Shown here piece by piece: positions 32,800 through 44,240 of a stretch of DNA of 64,000 bases. The DNA is from Diphasiastrum complanatum (lineage: Eukaryota > Streptophyta > Lycopodiopsida > Lycopodiales > Lycopodiaceae), in NCBI GenBank assembly GCA_029204225.1, contig CM055114.1, positions 15,632,877 through 15,696,876 of the forward strand, in the 5' to 3' direction. Within the stretch, counting starts at the first letter, position 1. Every line of letters starts with the position of its first letter. Position numbers and translations under genes: made by a program. Under the pieces are notes generated by a model. That model was not told the origin of the DNA. It saw nothing but the letters and a program-made list of their open reading frames with translations, and did no database searches.

Positions 32800-34492
32800 C
32801 TTGCTGAGCTAGGTGAAAAAAAAAAAGATAGTGCATGTGGGAGAGCAGTTAACGCCCCGCACATAATTCAAGAGACTACGATCATTGTTGGTGAAATATA
32901 AAGACTATTTTGCCTGGAGATATAGTGATCTAAAGGGCATTCCACCAACAGTAGTCCAAGACACCATACCCTTGGTGGATGGAGCGGTCTCCAAGGTGAG
33001 TCATTACTATCGCTGCAATCCGAACTACACAGAGCTGATCAAATAGGAGTTGAAGAAATTGTTGGATGCAGATTTTATTTATGAAATCGAGCACATAGAA
33101 TGGGTATCGCTGATAGTTATAGTACCCAAGAAGAATGGCAAAATGCAAATCTGTGTGAATCTGAAGGCGCTAAATGTAGTCACCAAAAAGGATCATTTTT
33201 CTTTAACATTTACAGAAAGTGTCCTTGACAGAGTAGTTGAAGCCGAAGCCTACAGTTTTTTAGACGGCTTCAATGGTTACAACCAGGTGAAGATAGCACC
33301 CCAAGACCAGCATAAGACAGCATTCGCCACAGAATGGAAAACCTATGCCTATAAGGTGATGCCATTCGGACTTTGCAATGTCCCAAGCACTTTCCAACGT
33401 GTCATGCAGGCGGCATTCAAAGAGTATTTGCAAAAAAAATTGGAAATTTTCTTGGATGATCTGTGCGTGAATGGACCAGACTCAGAATACTTATCCAATT
33501 TGGAGAAGGTGCTACAAAAATGTCGCAATTTTCAGATCTCCTTGAATCCAGAAAAATGTCAATTTTGGATTACACATGGCTTGATTCTCGGCCATATAGT
33601 ATCTAGACATGGGATCGCTACAGACCTATCAAAGATCAAGATCATTGTTGATCTACCACGACCGGGGACGATCCGCGAAGTCTACATCTTCATGGGTCAT
33701 GCTAACTATTAAAGGATCTTCATTCTAGATTTTGCGGAGTTAGCCCGACCAATGTACAAACTCACAACGGATCCACATTGGAACAAGAAAGCCCTAAAGG
33801 TTTTTCAAAAGCTTAAGAATGCATTGGTTTCAGCACCAATCTTACGTCCACCCAATTGGTCCATTGAGTTTCATGTGCATACAGACACATCAAAGTATGT
33901 AGTATCAAGAAAACACAAAAAGAATTTTCCAATCCGATTTGCAAGCCGACAGTTCAGTGATATAGAAATGAATTATTCAATCACAAAGCAGGAAGCATTG
34001 GCAATGATCTATGTGGTTAAGAAATTTTGGCACTACCTGATGGCCACACATTTTGTTTTTTATATGGACCATCAACCCTTGCTCTATCTTGTTAACAAAA
34101 CTTGCAACACAAGGAGAATCACCAGATGGTTATTTCTGTTGTTGGAGTTTGATTTTCGGATAGTAGTCCGCAAGGGAAAACAACATTACATGGCAGATCA
34201 TGTGTCAGGAATCAAGGAGAAGGAGGTTGCAACCCAACCCAATGATGAGTTGGCTGATGTTGTCTTATTTTATGTGGGCACAGTACCAGAATGGGTTGTC
34301 GACATTGTTGAATATCTAATGCGGGGCCAACCAGACAAATCACTACCAAAGGCGGATCAACAAAAAATGATCTTGAAAGCTAGATCTTATCAGACTTTCC
34401 CTTGTTCAGTTCCACCCAAATTTTGGCAGGGACCTTCTTCACAAAATTCTAAGACCTCAGAGAAGTCTACGAGAATTCAGAAGGTGATTTGA
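32800..34492 (+). pseudogene. Gypsy reverse transcriptase-RNase H, broken by stops
   Basis: RT blocks in one frame: MQICVNLKALN, AYSFLDGFNGYNQVKIAP, MPFGLCNVPSTFQRVM and the catalytic FLDD box (EIFLDDLCV), then NPEKCQFW and LGHIVSR. A single TAA at 33710-33712 separates this from RNase H (FHVHTDTSKYVV, ITKQEALAMIYVVKKF, FYMDHQPLLYL), which lies in the same frame up to 34492. An upstream TAG lies at about 33044. Integrase is absent: the homology stops at about 34400. The Ty3/gypsy assignment is firm from RT type and domain order; the element is dead. Confidence 0.85.
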
Positions 34493-35400
34493 CTACCCTG
34501 CGAAGGTTCTGCGAGGGTTTAGACTGTCTGCGAGGGTTCAACCCTTGCAGGAGGTGACCTCTTGCACAACATGTTTTTGTGGATGGATTTTCAAGATCAG
34601 ACCATGTAGGCAAGCTAATTTCACTGCTTTGATTCCATTTATGCACCTTGCGAAGTTTGGTTGGATATTCTTGATGCTCTGTGAAGTATCTGAATATTCA
34701 GCTTCTGGTAACCCTCGCCTACACTAAATAATGATGATTTCTCCATCAGGAACTCTTGCAAAGATTTTCATGGATGCATCTGGGTCAGATCTAGTGATTG
34801 TCCAAGTTTCAATAGCTCTCTCCCAAGGGATCTCCAAAAATCATGAAGAAAGTGCTCTTTTAGAGTGTTTTTTGCACTCAAAGGAAGCTATCCCTTCCAG
34901 AAACAAGAGGACTGAAAAAATTTGTTTTATGTCTTGACCCATACCAGCACACGAACTGTAATAAAGTCACTATATTGCACTTAGTTAATTAGTTGTTACT
35001 AATAACTTGCAATTCAAACTCTAATACCACTTATGTACACACGAAGGCCACTCAATTGCTCTTAAAAAACCGAAGTCCAAAAATAACTGCAAAAATCCTT
35101 TTGCAGAGTAAGGGGAAAAAAACAATATCGAACAAGAAAACAAACAACTTGTTTCCTAAGCATCATTATTCCATCCTCTGCCATTTCTCTGATGGATGGT
35201 CCACAATGAGTGTATGAAACACCCCATTTGTGGATGCCATGGTCCACACAAGGGCACCCACCAAACAACATGCAAAATCTTTTTCATTGATGAACTTTAA
35301 AAAGAATTCCTTGCATGCTAAAGGGATCCCCACCTCCAAAAAAAAGAAAATTGCAAAACATGAGAGATGCGCCCCTCCCCCCTTTTTCTCTCTCACTCAG
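34493..35400. other. No recognised gene
   Basis: The first 100 bp repeat GCGAGGGTT/CTCTTGCA words like those of the gypsy leader. The rest shows no domain on either strand. Confidence 0.45.
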
Positions 35401-35419
35401 TCTCACCCGTGAGTTGTCG

Positions 35420-36039
35420 CGATCTGCTAGGAGCAATTCCGCCATAGCTGCTGAGAGAGAGAGTGTGTAGTCGGTCGTAGTATAGGGGTCCGTTCACTAA
35501 GAGCCGCCCGTGCACACTTGCATAACAAGAGAGAGAGAAGGGAGATAGAGAGAGGTAGAGAGATAAGAGTGATGAGAGAGAGGAGAGATGAGAGAGGAGA
35601 GAGGAGAGAGGAGAGAGCTTAGAGAGAGAGAGAGCTTTATTGAGAAAAATGAAGTGTGTACAATGGAAAATGGCCTCCTTATATAGTTGAGGAGGGAGGG
35701 CCATCTTGGCTCTCATTGGCCTATTTACAATGGCATCCTAGCCCTTCAAACTAATTGAACTTCAATCTAATGGTTCATTAGGAAAAGGGCCAAACTCACA
35801 TGATTCATGTGAGTTTGAGAGATTCCCATTTAACTTAGAACCTTATATGAACTTGACTTTGGGCTTTTTAATTAATTTATTCTAACTAAGGCCCCAAGTC
35901 TTTTATTCAAGTTCTACCTAACCATTTTGCGTGCTCATTGGGTTGGGCTTACACACGCAGGATGCCAGTGCCCTCACACTTATTATTCTAATTGTACACT
36001 ATACTGTGGCGGGGCCCACTAGGTAAGGCTTGGCCAACA
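35420..36039 (-). repeat. Family B LTR with promoter and polyadenylation signals
   Basis: On the minus strand it starts TGTTGGCCAAG at 36039. A TATA box (CTATATAAGG, plus positions about 35678-35687) is followed about 45 bp downstream by AATAAAGC (35634-35641) and a GA/CT-rich U5-like part (35521-35640). That order is typical of an LTR U3-R-U5. The left end is uncertain (somewhere at 35400-35430). The LTR-like fragment at 16790-17002 is a second copy of its first 200 bp. Confidence 0.6.
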
Positions 36040-36249
36040 GTATGTCAAGTGGTGGGACCCACTTGTTCATTATTGTGCAGGAAATACCCACAATAGGGTC
36101 CACGGCCCAAAGTAGTGTCGGTCCCTTGGCACTAGGCTGCAACTGTCGTGAAGGGGTGCTGTTGTCGGTTCTTTTATTGCTGGGAAATGGGTGCTTTAAT
36201 AAAAGCGTGAATAAAATTCGCTTACGTAAAACCTGAGGCTTTATTGGAT

Positions 36250-37260
36250 GATGGTGATCAGCAAGAACTTGGACTTGCCAGATTTTCAATAATACCCATA
36301 AGGGTCTGGTGGCCATTCCAAATAACCTTGTTCATTGACAATTGGGTAGTCAAGGTATGCCATCGGAGGATCCAAGATAAATCTTGCTGATATAATGGAT
36401 CCTCATAGATCGGCGCAACTGGTCCCAATGTCATGGACTCTTCCAAATCATAATATGGATATGACGTGCTTGCTTGATGCTCTTGTCTGTCCAGGTATTC
36501 ATGGTATGCTCAGCTGCGCCCATATCTTGTCTGGGCGAGAACCTTCTTGTCTTTGGTTGATCTGCCAGGAAGTCATCATCACCCCCCATGTCGGTGTTAG
36601 TTTCTAGAAGGTCAGGGATGGAATGATCTGGAGAGAGGGGTGCGAGAACAATAGGTTTCGGAGGGGGTGAGTATAACAAATTATACGCCGCACCGGGGGG
36701 TGGAGTTGTTCGAAGAACTCATCCCGTCTGGCCTTGTATGTGTGAGTTGGACCTTTTGATAGGCCCATTATTTTGCTAGGAGGTGATGGAGAGAGAGAAG
36801 ATGAAAGAATCGGGTAAGTTGGAATAAATTTTTCGGAAAAATTAAATGCAGAGTAGGAGGAGGGGTTAAAGGTGGGAGGGGGTCGGGAAAAAGTCTTGGA
36901 AGCAACACCGGCTCTCTGGCCACCCAATCCCGATCTACCGTCTGAAGATTGTGTTTGCCTGTCCTGATTTCCTGATCCATCATTCCCATCATCGTCCCGT
37001 GGCTTCGTTGATTGAGCGCCTGCTTGAGCCTTGCACGCCGTGTCCCATAATTGGTTCACCTTGTCCAAGACTTGCTGCAGGGTCTTCGTGGTATCTTCCA
37101 ACTGCTTCTGGGACTCCAGGATGATCTTCTCTTGCTTGGCCACAATGTTTTCAAAATTTTTCTTTTCGGCCTCTCGTTCTTGGACTAGCCTTACATACTT
37201 TTCCATCCGGATAAATAATGAAGATCCTCCACAAGTTCTTGATAATGGCTAAGCTCCTTG
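36250..37260 (-). pseudogene. Family B coiled-coil ORF, no pol domains
   Basis: Reading leftwards from about 37255: NKELSHYQELVEDLHYLSG, a one-base break, then the 200-codon frame 37206-36604. This starts MEKYVRLVQEREAEKKNFEN with a clear heptad-type coiled coil to about residue 60, then an Asp/Gly/Ser-rich linker, then a Ser/Pro-rich region. Further left, after frameshifts, comes the tail with LGPVAPIYEDPLYQQDLSW, shared with 17240-17600. No protease, RT or integrase is present between the two ends. Together with the LTR this looks like a non-autonomous LTR element carrying one gag-like gene. I do not recognise the protein family. Several breaks make this copy inactive. Confidence 0.55.
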
Positions 37261-37267
37261 TTCATGG

Positions 37268-38360
37268 CAAACATTTCACAAAAAAGTCGAAGGTGTTAAA
37301 AATAGTGAAACTTTTGAACTGTGCAAGTTTCGCAAAACTGTCACAAAACTTTCGCGAAATAGTTTAAACTGTTGAACTATGCTAGTTTTGCGAAATTGTT
37401 GCGAACATAGTTCATTTCTACATATTGTCTCGAAAGTAATGTATTTTTGCAGATTGTTGAAAAAGTAATGTAAATCTGCAGACTTGTTCTAAATGCTAGT
37501 TTGTGGAAGTCCTTGAAGATGTCCAAGTCTTCAATGACTTCAAGTTATTAAACTTAACATTTGAACTTGAAATTATGACAGGATTGGTTACCCTTTGCTG
37601 GAGATCAGCCAAAAGCCCGTTGTAGATGTTCTTCAAATAAATTGGTTGTCTAAGTTTGTGATTCCAAAGAGACAACTGTGGGCTTAATTTCCAACACATC
37701 CAACTGGCAATTGCATTTGACAACCTAATAACTTAGTATAAATCAGATGTCCATACATCTCACTATCAAGTCAAAATGTTATTGTGAATTGTGAAGCAGT
37801 TGAGTGTTATTACATGATGCTTCCTACGCTCTCATCAAGAAGATCGTTCACAATCAGAAAGTATTGTTGTTAGCTCTCTATCAAGCTTTCAAGTTTGAAC
37901 TCTCTTGAGCATTCTAGCTCAGCCTTTTAGAGATTTATTTTAGAGTTGCTATTGCGCGCTTATCAGCAAAATTGCTTATTATCAGACTTATTCTCGGTTA
38001 CTCAGAGATAGCTTAGAGTGCGCGGTTTCTATTCGCTATTGTTTTGCGCTCATTAACATCTAATTTTGTTTTTCTGAATCAATACTATCTTCTTATTGCG
38101 TTCAGTTTATGTCGAAATGCATACATGTCTGTGTTGCTTTTGTAACTAATAGAAATTGTCAAAGAATTCAATAGTTTATGTTTGGCTACGTAATCACTTA
38201 GCATCTAACAATTTCAAAGTTAGTTACTAAAGATTGAACGTGATTTTCATCACTAATGCTTTATTCATTTTTTGATAGGTGTAGTCATGCATTGGAAGTA
38301 GGAAGTTTCCGCATTCTATTACTCACCTATTTTCGACACAATCAAGGTATGACAAGAGAG
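37268..38360 (+). repeat. Non-coding head of a composite copia repeat, copy 1
   Basis: About 1.1 kb that recurs in reverse at 61300-62366, joined at the same point to the same copia gag fragment. The part 37290-37697, read on the minus strand, starts TGTTGGAAATTAAGCCCAC, like the LTR start after the polypurine tract at 1284, so the head is probably an old LTR lying opposite to the copia. A TATA-like AGTATAAATC lies at about 37735. Confidence 0.65.
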
Positions 38361-41300
38361 CAAAGAAAGCTCTACACATGATCAAGATGAATGTTACCAA
38401 TGAGCTACTCAAGGAGATTGGTAAGTCCAATTCATCTTGAGAGGTTTGGGAAGCTTTAAAGAAGCTTTATGAATCCAAGTCTACATCTAGAGTGTTGACT
38501 CTAAGACCATATCTTTTAAAACGTACAAAAGAAATAAGAAAGTCCTAATTTTTTTTTTTAAGAGTGAAGGCTTTAAGTGATTAGTTAGCTTGCATTGATG
38601 ATGCAAGTGATTGATACAAAAACAAGAGAGATCAAGGAGACAAACAAGGTAATCTAACTCTTGATGAGGATGGTGTTGATGCTCAAAACACAAATGATGA
38701 TGCTTTTGTAATGTCTTCATGTTGAATTTTATTATTAAAGATATTGATCCATGGTGGATTGTGACAGTGGAGCAAGCTCACACATGACTTTTCACAAGGA
38801 GTATTTCACTTCTTTATTGGCATATGGAGATGACAAGAGGGTGATCTATGTTGATTTCACACGTGTGGATTGTCCACTACATGTACTTGTGATCTCCTAA
38901 GGTGTGTAGATGCATCAAGATCAAGACTAGATTGATATTTAAGATCAATCTTAGATCCTATGGCAAAAACACACTACTACATGCATTCAATCACTTCCAA
39001 CTCTCACTCACACGTGTGAGAATTATTCAAAAATTATTCTAAGTAAAAACAAGCTGCTCTCCTCGGGTAGAGAGAGAAAAACCATAATGAGCTCTCGGGT
39101 AGAGAGAGAAAGCTAGAAATCCAATAACACTCAAAATCCACATAATCACCAAATCAATTAGCTTCAAAATGAGGAGTACAATGATACTAGCAGATCCACG
39201 AGCTACCACTATGCTTAACTATGATTGGACCATACTTTGTCACCTCTTAATCTTATTGGACCATTGATCCATGCACCTCTTAATTCTATTGGACTATATT
39301 CAAGCACACCTCAAATTCCTATTGGACCTCACATGGTTCTACCTCTAGATCCTGTTGGACCTCTTAGAATTCATCAAACAAAAGCATTACACTTGTCTAC
39401 ACTCTAATTGGCACGAGTTTAGCCTCTTACTCTATTTTGGCTCAATAGTGGCTTTAATGCAAGGGAGAACCAATTTTTCACAAGTATCAAGTGCTTGTGG
39501 TCAGTATATTTCAACCAAGTTCAAGGCCTTTTGTGATGAGCATGGGATCAAGAGGGAGTACACAACTCCAAGGACATCTTAACAAAATGGAGTGGTCGAG
39601 AGGAAGAATATGACCTTATGTGAAGGTGCCAAAACTATGAGGTTAAGTGCCAATCTTCCTAAACCATTTTGGGATCAAGCCTTGTTGTGTGCTAGCTTTT
39701 ATGCAATAGGTGGTTGAGTGCTATATTGGATAGAAGAATACCTTTTGAGATGCTATTCAAGAGGAGGCTGAGTGTCAAGTTCTTAGAACTTTTGGATGCA
39801 CTTGCTATGTCAATATAGCTCTTGTTGATAAGACAGATCCATCTTCAAGGAAAGGTATATTTGTTGGATATAGTGAGGTTAGTAAAGCCTACAAGGTTTA
39901 CATTTCTACTACTAATAAGGTGATTATTGGTAGAGATGTCATTTTTTATGAGAGGAAAATTCCAAAAGTGTCTTCAAGGAATGATGGTGTGGATCTAACA
40001 ATCTTGATGTTGATGTTATGGATCCTACTTTAGATGGTGATGATGAAGGACCTTCATCAAGTCAAAAGCCAAGGAGAACATCAAGGGAAAGACAAACACC
40101 TTCAAGGCTCACATATGATGAGAAAGGTAAGCAAGTGGTTGTTGGAACAAACTTTGCTTTCCTAACCTTTTTTCGATAAAATTGCATGTGTAGATAAAGC
40201 AAGGAACAAAGAGGAGTGGATCCAAGTAATGGATCTTGAGTATCAAGCTCTTATGAAGAACAATACGTGGAGATTGGTGGAGTTACCTAAGGACATAAAG
40301 CTATTGGATGCAAATGGATCTTCAAGATGCTAACCAAGATGGATCTATCAATAAGCATAAGGCAAGGTTGGTGGCCAAGGGATATGCACAAGAACATGGT
40401 ATTCACTATGATGAGATCTTTGCACCCGTGGTAAAGATGGTATGCACTCGCGTTATCTTCTCTCTTGCTACTCTTTTTGGATGGGATCTATGGCAATTGG
40501 ACATTACAAAATGCATTCTTGAATGGTGATCTTGAGGAGGAAGTGTACATTGAGCAACCCGATAGCTACATTTTATATACAAAGCCAAATCATGTGTGTC
40601 TTCTACAAAAGAATTTGTATGGTCTTAAACAAGCATCAAGGAGTTGGTATGCTAGGCTTAACACATTTTCACTCTCTCAAAGGTTTGGTAATAGTGAGTA
40701 TAATCATTCATTATATTTTGGATTTTCTAGAAATGATATTACTATCTTGCTAATCTATGTGGATGATATCATCTTGAGTAGTGGAAACAATCAAGATGAT
40801 GATGATATCAAGAGTGCTCTCAAGAAGGAGTTTGAGGTGCATGATCTTGGTCATTTGTATTTAATTTTAGGAATAGAGGTGATAAGATCTTTTCAATCTC
40901 TTTCATTTTTCAAGAGAAGTATGCTAATTCTATTCTAAGGAGATTTCATATGGTAGATACAAAGACTTGTGATACACCTATGAAATCAAATGTAAAACTA
41001 ACTATAAGAGGTAATGAAAGACCCTTCATGGACATTACTCTCTATAGGAAGCTAGTTGGTTCACTTATATATGTAACCATCACAAGACCATATCTAAGCT
41101 ATTGTGTTGGTAGATTAAGCCAATTTATGCAAGATCCTAGTGAGCAGCATTGGAAGCCAAGAAAAAGAGTTTTGAGATACATCATGGGAACTCGAGATTT
41201 TGGCATATTGTATGAGGGATCATCACCTAACTTGTTTGGATTTTTAGATTCAGACTTTGTTGGAGATCAAATGGATAGAAAATCCATAAGTGCACATTGT

Positions 41301-41449
41301 ATTTTCATAGGTGATGGAGCTATATCATGGATGTCGAAGAAACAAGTCACTATCTCATTGTCATCTAGTGAGGCCGAATACAAAGCCCTTCCTCATTGCA
41401 CAAAAGAGATGGTATGGATCAAGAGAATGATCAAGGATCTTCACTTGCT
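38345..41449 (+). pseudogene. Copia gag-pol relic, composite copy 1
   Basis: Broken copia coding sequence of the same general type as the young element. A gag piece (about 38350-38530) is followed by a protease remnant at about 38755-38860. Then comes a foreign 600-bp block (38862-39455), then the integrase end (about 39470-39660) and a GC.CYVN...GYSEVSKAYKVY block (about 39790-39940). RT follows from about 40190, with LDITK, QASRSWYARLN and YVDDIILSS near 40755, then RNase H (DSDFVGD, SSEAEYKAL), ending abruptly after HLL at 41449. There are many stops and frameshifts. Protease to mid-integrase, present in copy 2, is lost here. Confidence 0.85.
38862..39455. repeat. Foreign block in copy 1, with a degenerate minisatellite
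   Basis: Replaces about 800 bp of copia that is present in copy 2. It begins TTGATTTCACACGTGTGG, has a second CACACGTGTGAG near 39010, and contains a twofold CTCGGGTAGAGAGAGAAA. At 39238-39360 there are four degenerate units of about 33-35 bp built on CCTCTTAATTCTATTGGACC. It may be an old LTR fragment. Confidence 0.55.
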
Positions 41450-41990
41450 GGATTTTCAATCTGCTTGCTTCTAGACTTCTATGGTTTTCAGTATAGTGGT
41501 AATGCAATGGTGATGTATCCCATTTGTCAATTAGTACATCAACAACCTGATCTCAATCCTACTGATAATGGATGCTCAATTTCAATCTGGATCTATCAGA
41601 GTTTGAATGCCTATGTTCTACAGTCTATTTCAGTTCTTTCTTTGATGCTTATAGATTGTAGATTATTATTAATCTAATCTAAGCAGTACAGGGAATGAGA
41701 TTGAAACTTAATCCTACTGAAAACAACAAAATCAACAACAGAACAGCTACACAGAAACGATGTGAATCCTACAAAGTGCTTGTTACAACTGTCACTCAAC
41801 ACTTGTAACAAAAACTCCTTAGGGAGTCAAGCACCAAGCAACATCAGATTGGAATGGTATTGATCTACCACAAGGCCCTGCACATCTACCTGAACTTAAT
41901 CACAAAACCAAACTTTAAGGGGGAAGAATCAACAGCAAAACACATTCATACATCAGTACTTGCTAGCAGATTTCAGAGAATCCCCAGATG
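41450..41990. other. No recognised feature
   Basis: Sequence after the abrupt end of copia copy 1; unlike anything else in the window by eye, with no supported ORF. Confidence 0.4.
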
Positions 41991-42890
41991 TCGAGCCAAG
42001 CCGAAGACACAGAATACCTCTCACCCATGATTGAGGAGGTCTCAGAAGGAGAGCAGAAGAAGTTGAGAGCCGAGCATGAGAGCCGAGAAATTACTAGCTG
42101 GGATGACAGTAAAATATCTATGTGAGCCTACATGGTGTATCCCAGAGAAGGAACGACCATGTAGGAGCTAGTCATATTTCCTAGGCTTTGTAAATAAATG
42201 TAGACCCCCCTTAAATCGGTTAGATTGAGCCACCTTTTGATGGTGACCTTTAGTGGAAGGGAAAATTCCACATGTAATTTCTAATTTGGTGGAATTGCCA
42301 CTTGGGCTCCACATGGGCAGCCTTCTTACTTATTTAAGGGCCCCCCTCTCTTGTGAGGGAGCTTTGAATGTATTGTCAAGTTCTCTTGAGCAAATAAAGA
42401 AGATCCTCCACAAGTTCTTCATAATTGCTAAGCTCCTTGTTCATGGCAATGTTCTTGAGTGAAGTTTCTATGAGCATGCTTGATTTTCTTGTATTGTCGA
42501 TTAACTAGTTTCTTGTTTCCTTGTTTCTTACTTAGTTGTGGATTAGGATTCATTTCTTGTTTGTGGAATAAGGTAGGAATCAGCACTCAAGTAAACTAAA
42601 TAGATTGTAATAGTGGTGTAAATCTTGCATACTTTCTTACATTCCAATTTTTTATTGTTCTTGAGCAATCTAGGCATCAAGAAATGAGTGTTTCCTCATT
42701 CTTAGACTGTTAAAATGATATTAGGAATCTAGTTACTTGTTTCTTGTTCCTTGTTTCAGTAGTAAATCTTGTTCTTGATCGCTTTTTGATTTAGTAGATA
42801 GTGGTAGGATCGCTCCCTATTTCAGAATATTGATCTTCTTGAGCTATGCAATTCCGCAGCTACACAAACATTAAACCGCAAACCTTTCCG
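41991..42890 (+). mobile_element. LTR-like region with shared block and promoter signals
   Basis: 41995-42170 resembles 63335-63470 (CCTCTCACC, GAGGAGGTCT, GAGAGCCGAG, TACTAGCT, AAGCCTCATGGTG-like words). At about 42330 there is TTATTTAAGGG followed by AATAAAG at 42391-42397, the spacing of a TATA box and polyadenylation signal in an LTR. The following 55 bp (about 42398-42450) match the minus-strand coiled-coil start of family B at 37206-37260. Structure unclear; no ends or target duplication found. Confidence 0.4.
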
Positions 42891-42894
42891 ATCT

Positions 42895-43795
42895 ATGCGA
42901 CAAAACCATTCCTCTCAGGACTTCCACACCTCCATTACACACACTGGCAATGAGTGCACTTCATACCAACCGTTCCTAGATACTTCCTTGATCAAATGTG
43001 AGATCTGCGACTTTATGGGACATACCTCTCTTTATTGCTATTATAGCCCGAGGAACCAGCCTCACAACCAGTCAGGGAGGACATAATCAACCACCTCGAC
43101 AACCGTTTGTTTCACAAAGCCAACACACGCACTACCAACCACGAAACAACCAAGTCCATATACAAGAGTTGCACAGAAAACCTAGACATGAACCTCAACC
43201 ACAACTGGCGCTCTTAGGACCACCTCCAAGAGGACAACCAGATCTAGGACCACAAAAACATCGCAATCCTCGAGAGTCTGCACAAACACATCTTGTTGAA
43301 AACTCCTATGATCACTCCTATCATCAAGATACAACACTTTCATCTGTTAGTTCTCAACATTATCAAACAGACAACTCATGCTCGTGCAAACGATATGAGT
43401 ATTCAACACCACCAGAAAATCCAGCACAGCTAGCCATCCAAGATGGTTATGCTATTGCCACAGGCCCAATGAGCAACGGCTGTTTTATTTGTGGTGAAAC
43501 GGGACATTTCATGGCTGACTGTAAAGGTAAAAATCAATACCATGCGGAATGTCTTGATTGTGTCCGTAAACACAGTTTCAAGGATTGTCCTAAACAACCT
43601 AACAGGATTCTTCCAGCATGTCATATCTCATCCGAACCTATTAGAGTTCTCACTAGAGCACAACGCCAACAACAAGAACAACAGCAAAATAATGTCAAAT
43701 CAGCTGACCCCCAAGAAAGCCACTTGACGGCTTCCACATTATCAAAAGATTACCCAGACCCAAAAGTGGAACAACGGCAACACAATGAGTTTTGA
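42895..43795 (+). pseudogene. Gag-like fragment with three zinc knuckles
   Basis: First frame 42895-43086, shifting into 42998-43795 (265 codons, TGA at the end). Knuckles: CEICDFMGHTSLYC in the first frame, CFICGETGHFMADC and CLDCVRKHSFKDC in the second; the last is one residue short of the CX2CX4HX4C spacing. Between them is a long Pro/Gln/His-rich stretch. After the knuckles comes PIRVLTRAQRQQQEQQQ, a sequence type that follows gag in Ty3/gypsy polyproteins. Protease and RT do not follow. The N-terminal gag domain is missing. Gypsy gag is the likeliest identity. Confidence 0.6.
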
Positions 43796-43879
43796 GATGA
43801 GTTTTTGCGAGAGGGTGTTGCTAGTACTTTGGCTAGCATTGTCTGTGGCATCTTGTGGATTAGATGCTCTATCATCCCT

Positions 43880-44240
43880 GATTGTTTGAATGTTGATATG
43901 GGCTGTGATGGTGTGTGCGAGATCTATGCTTCTGCAATAACGGCTGCCTTACAGAGTTTGTTTAGACTGGTATATGATGTAAAGGGTGACATACCAATCT
44001 TGATCTCGTGCGGCAATCTAGCATAGAAAAATGCCATTTTGTGGTGACTAGGAAGATTGGAATTCCAATCTCCCGCCATCTTGGCAAATTGTGTAGTGTA
44101 GCCCTTGAGAGTTTCTCTGGAAAGCATTGAGATTTGGGCAAGCTGCTCATAAATTGCCATGGCCTGCTGTGTGCAAGATGAAGGTGATATGGAGTGGTGT
44201 GGTGATGTACAAGATAGAGATTGTGAGATGCAGTTTTTGA
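43880..44240 (-). pseudogene. Retrotransposon gag fragment, minus strand
   Basis: Frame 44160-43924 starts MAIYEQLAQISMLSRETLKG and continues YTTQFAKMAGDWNSNLPSHH and ARLPHEIKIGMSPF, which resembles the Retrotrans_gag domain of Ty3/gypsy elements (..YT..F........ F...L........). It faces the gag fragment at 42895-43795. No other domain is attached. Confidence 0.55.

Noticed and set aside
38862-39455. CRISPR-like array at the four-unit minisatellite
   Set aside because: Units are degenerate and contiguous without regular unique spacers, and the context is a plant retrotransposon.
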